64,000 bases of DNA, taken from Oscillospiraceae bacterium. GTDB taxonomy: Bacteria > Bacillota > Clostridia > Oscillospirales > Oscillospiraceae. How positions within the stretch are numbered: the stretch's first letter is position 1; the number at the start of each line of letters is the position of its first letter. The stretch is from assembly GCA_902790375.1 (NCBI GenBank), contig CADARY010000015.1, positions 1 to 64,000 of the forward strand. Reading direction: 5' to 3'. Position numbers and translations under genes: made by a program. The notes beneath the pieces were generated by a model, which was given only the letters and a program-made list of their open reading frames with translations, made no database searches and was not told the origin of the DNA. Shown piece by piece: positions 48,370-58,500 of this stretch.

Positions 48370-50700
48370 TTAGGGAATGGTCGTTGGGTTTCCGGATGAA
48401 CCGCCCTTGTTGACCACGAAGGCCTCCGGCGCAGGCCAGTCGCCGTAATGGGCGGAGACAAAATCACTGGATGTTGATTTTGCTTTTGTTGTCTGCCCAA
48501 TCTGATCGACAGTCCTGAGGTTGAAGCTGCCGCTATAATAACGGTTCAGTGTTGTATCATAGGGATTCGCGGCATTCCAGGTATTGGGAGTATTGGGACT
48601 TCCGCAAAAGTCATTATATGTTTTTGCAGTTTCGTCGAAGGGTTTAATGCCTGGGCGGCTTGCTCCCCCGCCGGTGGCAGGCAGACAGGTGTAACCCTGA
48701 TTGGCGTCCTGCACCTCATTGATGATCTCAAAGTACCAGCAGTTGCTTACTGTATCGCCGAGAGTGCCGGCAAAGGCGCCCTTTGTACTGCCTGCGACAA
48801 GCCCGGTGCAGTAGCTGTTGCTGATGTCGCCGCTGCCGCTGCCCACAAAGCCGCCCGCCGTTGTGCCGGAGGCCGAGCAGGTGGAATAGCTGTAGCTCAC
48901 CTCGCCGCCGGACATGCTGCCGATCAGGCCGCCGGCGGTCGAGCCGGTGACGTTATACTTCGTCGCAGAATACTGTGCATTCTCCGTGTGTCCGCCCGCG
49001 TAGCTCTTCTCAACTTTGCCACCGGTCATACTGCCGATCAGCCCGCCGGCGTTTTCGCTGCCGCTCACGACCAGTGCCGCGGCGCTCCTTGTAACGCTGC
49101 CGCCATTCATGCTGCCGATCAGCCCGCCGGCGTGGCCGCTTGATGCGCTCACCGCAACAGCGTCAAGGCTTCTGCCTGAATCGTGTGCCAGCACGTTCGT
49201 AACTGCGCAGTTGGTCATGGACCCGGCCAGAGCGCCTGCGCTGGTGGGATTGGTGGTATTGGTGGAACTATTGATGATATTGAAATCAACGAGCTCCAGA
49301 TTGGAGACGCTGCTGCCATTGGTAAGCTCGCCAAAGAGACCGGCGTTGCCGCTATGGTTCGTACTGACATTCCTAATTCTGTGATTCTGTCCATCATACG
49401 AGAGCTTTACAATCGGATCGACCGGAAAATACTGATCGTCCGCCGTCGATCCCCCCGTATAATAGATCTTCACATGATCCCGGGACTCCTTCCACGTCCT
49501 CCAAAGTGTATTGACATTCCCCCGAAACACATCCCAAACCATATCGGCTTGTTGTTTCGCGCTTTCCAGATAGACAGGCTTTGCTGCATTTGTAGCGCTG
49601 TCGGCTATGCCGGAAACCGTTGGACTCATGTTTTCAAGGTGCCGGAAATTCGTGATACCCGCATCAACGCTTGGCTGCACATTGGTTCCCGACTTCACTT
49701 TGGTGCTGTCCTCAAAGAGGCTGTTTGTAATCGCCTCCGCACTGTATCCCACGTTGGAGGGCTCACTGTTGGAAGACATCGCGTAAACCGTAATATCCTC
49801 GCCGGGATAGAAGCCGGAACCCAGATCCGAAAAATGCAGGCCCGGTGTCGTTATATCATCCAGAATAACGTCGAAGACGGGCTCTTTTGGGTCGTTGCTG
49901 ATCTGTTTGATTCTGGGGTTGGTATTCTTTGTATCTACAGTAATAGACATGAACGCGCCGCTTGTATTTCCTTTTATAACAAGATACAGCAAGGAGGTTT
50001 TGATATCCGCATTCGGATCGGTAATTCTGACGTAAAGAACCTCCTCATTGTGCACGACAATGGAAGGGTCTTTGATCTTAACCGGAGTTTTACCTCTGGC
50101 TTCGACGCCGCCATAGTAGCCGATAACGGAATGATCCTGACCATAGTCCGTAAGTGCATCTTTATCGCTTCGATTGCGTAGAAAATCGGCATAATCGCTT
50201 TCCTGATACTGATGTGCAAAACGTGATGCACGATTGAACAGACTTCCGCCGTGCCCGACTTCAGACCAGTAAAACACATCAAGTACCTGGACTGTCGCTT
50301 TCTGATAACGTATAATATAGCTTTGGCTTCGAACCGTCGCATCAATTGCATTTTCGGGAAGGATCAGATTCAATACGGAGTTTGCTTTAATGTCGCCGTC
50401 TTTAACGACAAAATAATAGACTCCATTCCCGGTATCGGAAATGCCTTCAATCTTGTCTTCGTTCGTTCCGAAGTCCGTTCGTCCCAGATATCCCTCATGC
50501 TCAGCCATGATAAGATGGTTTTGCGCGGCAACAAAGATGGATTTTGCATAGTTGTCATACTCCAGCTTTGTTAAAGACCGGAAGTATCGTGCCACGTTGA
50601 TTGCGGCCACGCCGCCTAAAATGCTGATTATTGCGATCGCTATCAGGATTTCCGCCAATGTGAAGCCTTTTTTTGTCCGGTTTTTTTGCATCTTCATCAC
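48370..50700 (-). CDS. Giant pseudopilin with GLUG-repeat passenger
   Basis: A 776-residue protein with a textbook type IV prepilin N-terminus: basic leader, then KKGFTLAEILIAIAIISILG with cleavage after Gly and Glu at position 5. Ordinary pilins are about 130-200 residues; here a passenger of about 700 follows. Its C-terminal third (nucleotides about 48740-49240) holds at least five GLUG-type repeats (GALAGSMTN, GGLIGSMNGG, GGLIGSMTGG, GGLIGSMSGG, GGFVGSGSG), a motif known from extracellular adhesins and IgA-peptidase-like proteins. I infer a tip-located adhesive minor pilin. It is the last of a four-gene prepilin run. Confidence 0.85.
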   Translation of the reverse strand: MMKMQKNRTKKGFTLAEILIAIAIISILGGVAAINVARYFRSLTKLEYDNYAKSIFVAAQNHLIMAEHEGYLGRTDFGTNEDKIEGISDTGNGVYYFVVKDGDIKANSVLNLILPENAIDATVRSQSYIIRYQKATVQVLDVFYWSEVGHGGSLFNRASRFAHQYQESDYADFLRNRSDKDALTDYGQDHSVIGYYGGVEARGKTPVKIKDPSIVVHNEEVLYVRITDPNADIKTSLLYLVIKGNTSGAFMSITVDTKNTNPRIKQISNDPKEPVFDVILDDITTPGLHFSDLGSGFYPGEDITVYAMSSNSEPSNVGYSAEAITNSLFEDSTKVKSGTNVQPSVDAGITNFRHLENMSPTVSGIADSATNAAKPVYLESAKQQADMVWDVFRGNVNTLWRTWKESRDHVKIYYTGGSTADDQYFPVDPIVKLSYDGQNHRIRNVSTNHSGNAGLFGELTNGSSVSNLELVDFNIINSSTNTTNPTSAGALAGSMTNCAVTNVLAHDSGRSLDAVAVSASSGHAGGLIGSMNGGSVTRSAAALVVSGSENAGGLIGSMTGGKVEKSYAGGHTENAQYSATKYNVTGSTAGGLIGSMSGGEVSYSYSTCSASGTTAGGFVGSGSGDISNSYCTGLVAGSTKGAFAGTLGDTVSNCWYFEIINEVQDANQGYTCLPATGGGASRPGIKPFDETAKTYNDFCGSPNTPNTWNAANPYDTTLNRYYSGSFNLRTVDQIGQTTKAKSTSSDFVSAHYGDWPAPEAFVVNKGGSSGNPTTIP

Positions 50701-51240
50701 CTAAGCCGCTTTTCCGGCTTCATAGCCCACGATTCGAATCACTGCGCTGTCCAGTTTGTTTACGTCGTTTCCTATCTTTTTGTTCTTTACCTTAAGATCT
50801 GTGATCGTAATGATTCCGTCATTACACTGCACGCTTTTAAAAGTCGCACTGAGATTTTCCGTTGCTGCGATCTCTGAAATAAGCAGCCTTTCGCTGCCGG
50901 ATTTTGTAATATAAATGCCGTCATTCTTGCCGTCATTCTTTACTTCGATTTTTGATTCGACACCGTCACTGTCTGTATAGCGAATGCTTTTCCCGTTACT
51001 GCTCACCGTAATCGTCCGGCTTGGGACTGCCGTTGACAGCTCGTCGCGCAGCGCGGTATACGTTGTCGCAAGCAGTGTTTCCGCGTGAGCGGCATCCACC
51101 ATTTTTCCCAATGCATTCGCTGCCACAGGGATTCCGCCCGCGACGACAGAGGAAACCATCAGCAAAATCAGCACGGTAATCAAAAGCTCTGCCAGCGTAA
51201 ATCCCTTATTATTCTTCAAACGGTTTTTTAGTCTGTTCAT
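50701..51240 (-). CDS. Type IV prepilin / pseudopilin
   Basis: A 179-residue protein with leader NRLKNRLKNNKG and the cleavage/helix segment FTLAELLITVLILLMVSSVV, Glu5 present. The beta-rich C-terminal domain is unassigned. The gene abuts that of the giant pseudopilin and overlaps the upstream pseudopilin stop (ATGA). Confidence 0.85.
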   Translation of the reverse strand: MNRLKNRLKNNKGFTLAELLITVLILLMVSSVVAGGIPVAANALGKMVDAAHAETLLATTYTALRDELSTAVPSRTITVSSNGKSIRYTDSDGVESKIEVKNDGKNDGIYITKSGSERLLISEIAATENLSATFKSVQCNDGIITITDLKVKNKKIGNDVNKLDSAVIRIVGYEAGKAA

Positions 51241-51605
51241 GAGCCGTTTTCCTTATACACAACATACGAGATGACTGCATTTCTTCTTGTGTTCGTGTAA
51301 TACTTAACCATTATTGTGGAGGAAGACGAAGGATCATCCGTCAGCTTCATTGACGTGCCATCCTTCGCGAAGCTGACCGTTCCGCTGCTTGTGGTTCCTT
51401 TATGCGACGCAAGGGCATTGCCCGCCGTGATATATTGATTGAAGGCTTCTCTGTTGCCCGTAACGATTCTTGTCGCGGAGGTAACCATATTGGCCAGGAG
51501 CATGAGCGCGACGGCAGAGATCAGCAGTGCAACCAGCACTTCCGCTATGCTTTCGCCGATCTGACTGCGCAGCTTGTCAATCAGTCTTTTTTCCACTTCA
51601 CTCAT
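51237..51605 (-). CDS. Short pseudopilin (PilV/GspI-like)
   Basis: A 122-residue protein; leader ends in QIG, followed by ESIAEVLVALLISAVALML, a prepilin helix with Glu at mature position 5 if cleavage follows Gly. Small minor pseudopilins of this type help prime the pilus tip. It overlaps both neighbouring genes. Confidence 0.75.
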   Translation of the reverse strand: MSEVEKRLIDKLRSQIGESIAEVLVALLISAVALMLLANMVTSATRIVTGNREAFNQYITAGNALASHKGTTSSGTVSFAKDGTSMKLTDDPSSSSTIMVKYYTNTRRNAVISYVVYKENGS

Positions 51606-52428
51606 CTCCTGTCGAAACGCCGCTTAAAGTCCAGTAAATTTCCGAATGCTTTTCGAGTGTCGTCGTTTCCTTTTCGATCTCGGTGTATCCGCTGTCACCC
51701 ACATTGGTGATCTCAATCGGCTGTTTTTCCACCTGGGAATCAGGCCACTCTCTGATGTGCGGCTTTAATATAACATTCAGCGTATAATGGTCTTTGTCAA
51801 CTCTGCCCGCTATCGTATCTGTCAGCTTGAGGATCAGTGTTCCGTCTTTTTTGAGATTATATGTACCGTTTATGCTCAGGCTTTGCTTGTCTGTATCTGT
51901 ATGTGTCAGCGTCAAATTCCCTTCGTTGGTGTTTCCGTCCTTTAAGGAAAACGCAAAGGCTGTTTCAGTATTGCACTTCTGAGTTCCATACATCAGTTTG
52001 ACAACCTGTTCTGTCAAAAAGCTGTTGCTTGCCGAAAGCGGTGAATCTCCCGTGACCTCCTGATTATTGATTTTTGTACCATATTCGGGGTCTGTTGTAC
52101 TGGATGCGGGCGTACCGGCAATGTATGACTCTCTGCCTGTGGTTTCATCGACAGAACGTGTATAGATGGTGCTTACTGTGTTGGTATATGATTTCGTTCT
52201 GACAATCGTGACTGTTTTATTTGATAATTCCTGTGCCAACAGATCAGCGGCAGAAGTTACGCTGTAGTAACGTTGATCCATCTCCGCCAGCTTGCTCATG
52301 CGTCCGGAGGCCGCTGTAGCTGCGGTCAGCACCACTGAGCCGACTACCGCGCACACGAGGAAAATCAGCAGGGCAAAGGTAATCGACGCGCCGCGCCGGG
52401 ATCTTAGTTTTCTCCTGATCGCCTGCAT
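51598..52428 (-). CDS. Pseudopilin-like protein (PilX/GspK-like position)
   Basis: A 276-residue protein with a basic leader (RRKLRSRRG) and a long hydrophobic helix (ASITFALLIFLVCAVVGSVV) lacking Glu5, which is the pattern of the tip pseudopilin GspK/PilX. The rest is a Thr/Ser-rich extracellular domain. It is the first gene of the four-prepilin unit, with promoter at 52477-52505 and a GGAGGAG site. Confidence 0.7.
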   Translation of the reverse strand: MQAIRRKLRSRRGASITFALLIFLVCAVVGSVVLTAATAASGRMSKLAEMDQRYYSVTSAADLLAQELSNKTVTIVRTKSYTNTVSTIYTRSVDETTGRESYIAGTPASSTTDPEYGTKINNQEVTGDSPLSASNSFLTEQVVKLMYGTQKCNTETAFAFSLKDGNTNEGNLTLTHTDTDKQSLSINGTYNLKKDGTLILKLTDTIAGRVDKDHYTLNVILKPHIREWPDSQVEKQPIEITNVGDSGYTEIEKETTTLEKHSEIYWTLSGVSTGDE

Positions 52429-52476
52429 CTTTGTCTCCTCCTGCCCTTTCTTTAAACAGATATTGATACATAGTAG

Positions 52477-52505
52477 AATATACCATATTTCCGGCCGATA
52501 TGCAA
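52477..52505 (-). promoter_or_regulatory. Promoter of the four-prepilin unit
   Basis: Minus-strand TTGCAT (52500-52505) and TATATT (52477-52482) with a 17-base spacer, immediately downstream of the terminator of the giant surface protein. Confidence 0.7.
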
Positions 52506-52528
52506 GCCCCGGCCCAGGTATAGAATTG

Positions 52529-52552
52529 CCCCCGGCCCTGAAGGGCCGGGGG
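52529..52552 (-). terminator. Terminator of the giant surface-protein gene
   Basis: CCCCCGGCCC (52529-52538) pairs with GGGCCGGGGG (52543-52552) around TGAA, eleven bases after the stop codon. Very stable stem, weak T-run. Confidence 0.75.
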
Positions 52553-52563
52553 TGCTGTGATGT

Positions 52564-55500
52564 TCAGGGGACTGTGTCCTCTGCATTGAGCTCGCGGATG
52601 ATGGTCTTATTCGTCTGCTCATAGCCATAGCCATTTTCGTTGACCGTGAGGATGAACCATTTCTCGACCGGTGCTGTTTCATGCAGATAGTAGGTGCCAT
52701 AGGGCAGTTTTCCGATGAAGAACACGCCGCTGGCTCCGCTTGTAAAGGTCGTTGTCACAGTGCCGTTGATGTCGGTTCCGCTGACAGGCGACCGATCATA
52801 CCGAAGGATCTGGAACTTGGCGCCCGGCACTGCTCCATACTTGTCGTTGACCTTCCGCAGGATCACCTTGCGCTCGGCTGTGGAGATGTTCATAACTCTG
52901 TACTGATGCTCAGCCGGGTTGTTGCCCTCCGCCGCCTTGGTCTTGACCTTGTAGACTTCCTTGGTGTAGTCCCCCGCTTCGTCCTTTGTCCACATCGTGA
53001 GTACGCCCGCACCGGAAATGCGCAGCTCATAAACGGTTTCGTTGTTCCGGTATCCGAACGTATTCCCTTCCGGATCTTTTGTCGGGACTCTTGTCTCCTT
53101 CAGGTAGAAGGTCTTCGGCGGAATCTTGGGCAGAAGTACCTCGCCCTTCAGGAGCCTGACGGTTTTCCCGTTCTTGTCCGTGTAGGTTGCGGTGCCGTCA
53201 CTGGAAACGGTGGTTGCGCGCTTGCCGTCGGCTGTCGCGGGTGTGCTGCCGGTGAAGGTCATCTCAAACTGCGTTGTGCACGCCGGGTCAGAATAGAGCG
53301 TGAAGGTCGCGCCGGGCAGAGCCTTGCCGAAGCTGTCCATCTTGAGGAACACCACGTCAAAGCCGCCGGTCCAGTAGATGCACTCCCAGTTGTTGATGGC
53401 TTCGCCCTTCTGGCCGGTCAGGTAGTCGCCGCCGCAGTTGGTAAGACTGTCTGGCTGCGCGTTGCGGAAGGCTCTCATGCTGGCATCCTGCAAGGTTCCG
53501 TTTCCGGTGTACACCGCGAACTGCTTGAGCATCTCATAGTGGTTTACGGTATCGGTTTTACCATTGGCCCAGACCCAGATCGTGCCGTCGCCGGAGGTGA
53601 TTTCGCCCGTCACGCGGATGGCGGTATGGGGCTGCGCCGTACCGGGGATGAAAATGTCCTGCCGAACCAGATACAGATTGCCGTCCTTCGGATACGCTTT
53701 GCCGCCGTTTGTCGGCTCCTTATCCTCTGTCTTGAAACTGCTGTCGTTGCTGTCTTTGCGGACGAAGTTGCCCTCTGTCCCCTTCAGGTCATCCTTATCG
53801 GTATCGTTGCCGCCCTTGCGGTCGGTACCGCCGAAGTCCGGATTACCGGAGAGGTTGAGGATCGCATGGTTATCGGCATTGCTCCAGTCCAGATACACGC
53901 CCGCGCCGTTGGCCGCAGTGTTGCCGTTGATGACGCCGCCGGTTATGGTGGCCGTACCGTTCGTCTCAACATACACTGCGCCGCCGTAGCCGGTGGTTTC
54001 GGAGTCTTGCAGCGCCGCGCCGCTTTCAACGGTCAGCGCGCTGCCGGAGGCGACGTTGACAATACCGCCATTGGCGCTGCTTTTGTACGTGTTCTTCGCG
54101 CCGTCGAGGGTAATGTCCGTCAGGGTCAGCCTGGTTCCCGTGGCTTTGATCATAGAGTCATTGACGAAACCGCGCCTGATCAGTGCTTTGCCGTCCGCAC
54201 CCGTCCGATCCGTCTTAAACCAGAAGTAGTCACCCCAACCGTTCATTTCCTTTTCCTTGTCCTGCGTCAGATCGGCTTTCAGCTCCGCCGTGGTGAAGGT
54301 CACCATGCGGCTGCCCTTATACAGGATGCTCTTGTCAAGGTCGTAATCCTTCAGCATTTTGAGCTTCACGGTCGTGTTCGCGTTATTGGGATATTCGCTG
54401 AATCTGTAGCTTGATTGATCTCTGACATAGAGCTTTCCCTGGGCTGCGTCGAAGCCTTCATGCGATGCGTTGAAGCCATTCGGATCACTCTCCGGGTCAT
54501 CGGGTTCTGTGATTCTGGCATAGACCGCCTGCGCCTTGCGGACCTCCTTTTTGCCGTTGATGGTGAGGTTGATGTCCTGATACAGGATCTTGTCATTGGC
54601 GTCGTCCGTCAGCTTGCAGATCACGTCCACCCAATAGATGAGCGTGTCGCTTGTGTCCTCATTATTTTTGACACCGTAAAGAGCCAGGGCATGATCGCTG
54701 CGGAAGACCTGCGGGTTAAAGCGTGTGGCCGTGTCGCCGAAGGTGCCGAAGGGCATGCCGGGCAGGCCGTGCTTCTCAAATACAGTGCTGTCGGATTCGA
54801 TGACAAATACACCGATGACGCCATCGACAAGGCCGCCGGTCGTGGTATTGATGACATCGTTATAGTCCTCGCTCAGGACGAGGTTCATCTGCTGATTCTT
54901 GTCCTGGGTGTTGAAGTTGTCAAAGACCGTCGGGGTGTCGCCGAAGTAGAGTCTTGCATTCGGGCCGCCCACGTTGATCGCGCCGCCGTTGCTGGCAGAC
55001 GCTGTGTTGTCGGTGATGCCGGCATTGGTGATGGTAGCCTTTGCGTTGTTTGCCACGAAAACCGCGCTGCCGAGGCTTGCTTTGTTCTCGGTAACGCTGC
55101 CGCCGCTGACGGTCAGGCTTCCGCTTGTTACAGTCCCGTCTTCCTCCTGCTTGGCCTCCACATAGAACGCGCCGCCGTTGGCAGAAGCCGTGTTGCTGCG
55201 GATGGTTCCGCTCTCCATCGTTACGCGCGCGCCGGGGGCCACGGTGACCGCGCCGCCGTTGGCAGCGGTGTTGCCGCTCATGTCCACATTGCCGGTCAGC
55301 GTGAGCTCGCCATAACCGCCGATCTTGACCGCGCCGCCCTTGCTGCCCGCAGCGCTGTTGCCTGTAAAGATGCCTTCGCTGATTGTCAGCGTGGAGGGGC
55401 TATCTTTCCTGGAGAGCACGGCGATCGCGCCGCCCTCGCCGGGCGCGTCTGTTGAGCCTTTAAAGGTATTGGCCTTGTTGTTGGCGAACGTGCAGTTGTT

Positions 55501-58500
55501 CACGACCAGGCTGCAATTCTCCGCCGCACGGATCGCACCGCCCTGATAGCTGGCGCTGTTGTCGGAAAAGACAACATTGTAAATGGGCAGGTTCATCATT
55601 TCGGCAGCATCCTTTGTCCTGTTGATGCTGATCGCGCCGCCGTTGCCCTTCTTCGCTGTGGAAGAAATGGCGTGGTTGTTGTTAAACAGTGCGTTTGTGA
55701 TACGGAAGGTGCAGTATGCGCCGACGGCAATCGCTCCGCCGTCCGCACCGGTATGGGCTACGTCGGTGATCTCATTGACAACCTGGTTTTTGGAGAAAAC
55801 GGCCGCTCTGTAATAACCGCCGTCGATGGTGAGGCTGGTGTTGTCATCCAAGAGGATCGCACCGCCCTTAGCGTCAATGCTGCCATCGGCATTGACAGCA
55901 AATTCTTCAAAGACCGTTCTTTCCTGATACCTTTGATCCGCAAGAATTTTCAATTGACCATCCTGAATATGGATCGCTCTGCCGTTGAACTGCGATTTCT
56001 GACCGTTGAGGGTAATGCTCTGCACCGTCATAGTCGCGCCATCTTTAATCGTAATCAGCGCACCGCTGCTGTCAGTCGCGGAATACCCGCGGGTGATCAG
56101 CGCTCTGCTTGTGTCGCTGGTACGGGTAGTGCTGAAGATGTATCTGTCCTTCGAGTGCTTCGGCGCCTGGCTATTGAGCGTAATCGGTGCGGTAGTAAAT
56201 GTCAGATTGCGGGAGTTGTTGCTGTAAACGATCTCCTTCTTCAGCGTGTAGTCCCTCAGCACTTGCAGCATCAGGTCGATTGGATTTTCTTCGGATATGG
56301 GGTTTCCGTCCTTATCGACGAAGCTTCTCGTCTGAGCAGCGGCAAAGCCCTCCTCCAGCGTGGGATAAATTGCCGGGAACAATCTGTAGGATGAAGTCGC
56401 GCCATCCTGAATCTCATGGAGCCCCTGCATATAAAGCAGGTTGTTATCCGCGTCCGTCAGCTTGCAGACGATTTCCTGGTTGCCAACGACATAGTATTTC
56501 CCGTCTTTCTCAAGCTCGTCATAGTTTGTGGGATCCCCTTCTTTGGGCTTCCATTCGCTGAGGGTGAACGTGACCCCATTGTTCGTTTCATCCTCCTCGA
56601 TTGACAGTCTGAAGACCCGGTCGCTCTCCAGGTAATAAGTGCGCCTGCCTGCGCCGTTTCGCTCAGGGTAGTAGGTCTCCAGGAGGTAGTAGGTGCCGAG
56701 AGGCAGCTCACGGAAATAAACCATGCCTGCGGGGAGCGTATTGTTATCCTTGTCCTTGTATTTGTCGGTGCCATCCGCGGATTCGACAGGTTCAGGATAG
56801 GTCACCCCGTCACGGCTCCAGCGCACAAGCTTGGGATAACCGTCGTCATAGGTCTGGGGCTGACCGTCGCTGCCGAGGATCGCGGTATAGATCGTAAAGG
56901 CCGCGCCCGGGAGTGCCTTCTTCTCGCTGTCCACCTTCATAAAGCTGGCCTGGAAGTCGCTACGGATGTTTTCAATGCCCACATTGGCGCTGCCGATATT
57001 GGCGCGCAGCACCGCCTTGTTATTCTCATCCAGCGGGAAGATGCCGTAGTATCTGCCTGTATCGAGCGTATAACGCTGAACCAGTGTCTCGGCGTCAGGC
57101 ACATCGAGCGGCCCGCCGTTCTCCCATAGACTTGCGCTGTCGGTATTCCTGCTCAGATACGGCGTGCCAACCAGGACCAGATACTTTATGTTATTCTCCT
57201 TAAAGCTGAGCGGAACCTTCGACTCCTTCATGTAGTAGGCGCCGATACGGATAGATGTGAACTCTACCTTACCTCTGTCTGGATCAAAAAGCCATGTCCC
57301 TTCCAAGGAGACGGCTTTCGCCACGACGTCCGCTTCCCTGCAGTCAATGTCTTTATAGAGTGTAAACTCTGCCCCCGGCACAGGAACGGCCTTATTGTCC
57401 TTCTTCATAAAGGAAACAGCGTACATCCTGTCCCAATAGACATTTTCATAGTCCGTACCGACCTGTACGCCGGCCAGATGCTCACCGTTGGTGCACTCCG
57501 TATGGTTATCGTCTGTCTTTGTGTCATTGCCGTCTGCGAGCGCATTTCGGAGCATGCCCAGGGTCGTGGCGAGAGCTGTATCGCTGAGTGAGACGCCATC
57601 CTCGAGTTCGATCTTTGCGAACTGTGTATTGGGCTTTTTATGGGGATAGTATTGCGGCCAGATCCAGATCTCCCCTTTCAGCTCACCGACGATATAGATC
57701 GAATCTGCGTTTTTATCGTTGGATATATCAGACGAATAGCCCGCCATAAAGATATCCTGGCGCGGATAGTCCTTGACGCCGCCGTTGACCAAGTATCCCT
57801 TTTCATCACAGCCTTCCTTATTAATTTTATTTGTAAGAATGTTCCGGCTGAATTTCGGGCTGCCGCTGAGGTTGATCCTGCTGCTTTCTTCCAGATAGAT
57901 GCACGCGCCGTTAGCGGCATTTTCAATTGTTCCGTCTTCCTTGTTTGTGTAACCGTTCTTGCTAAACGTCGGGCTGTCGGTGAGGTTCATCGTCACCCCG
58001 GCCTTGAGGTAGATCGCGCCGCCCTCATTTGCATAGCAGCCACTGATCACGGTGTTGTCCTTGACGTTGAGGGTGCTGCCCGAAGTCTCCATGTATACCG
58101 CGCCGCTGTACTTCAGCGCCTTGCAGGCGTTGATGGTCGTGGCAGTCTCGGTGGCGCTGTCGTCCTGTAGGGTGAGAACCTTGGTCCTGCTGTAGATCGC
58201 GCCGCCTGCGCCGTCCATGAAATTTGAGGAGCAGTTCACAAAGCTCGTGCCGGAGACGGTGGCTGCGGAGACGGTGGCTGCGGAGACGTCGGCGTTGCTC
58301 TGGCAGTAGAGCGCGCCGCCGTGGTTGGCGGAGGTGCTGTTTGTGAATTCGCCGCCGTTGAGCGTTACCGTCTTGGCCTCGGTGTACACCGAGCCGCCGA
58401 AGCCGACAGTGGTGTCGGTGGTATTGGTAAGACAGTCGGTAAAGGTGGTATTGGTGATCGTTGTGCCTCCGGTGCCCGTATGGCTGATCGCGCCGCCGTT

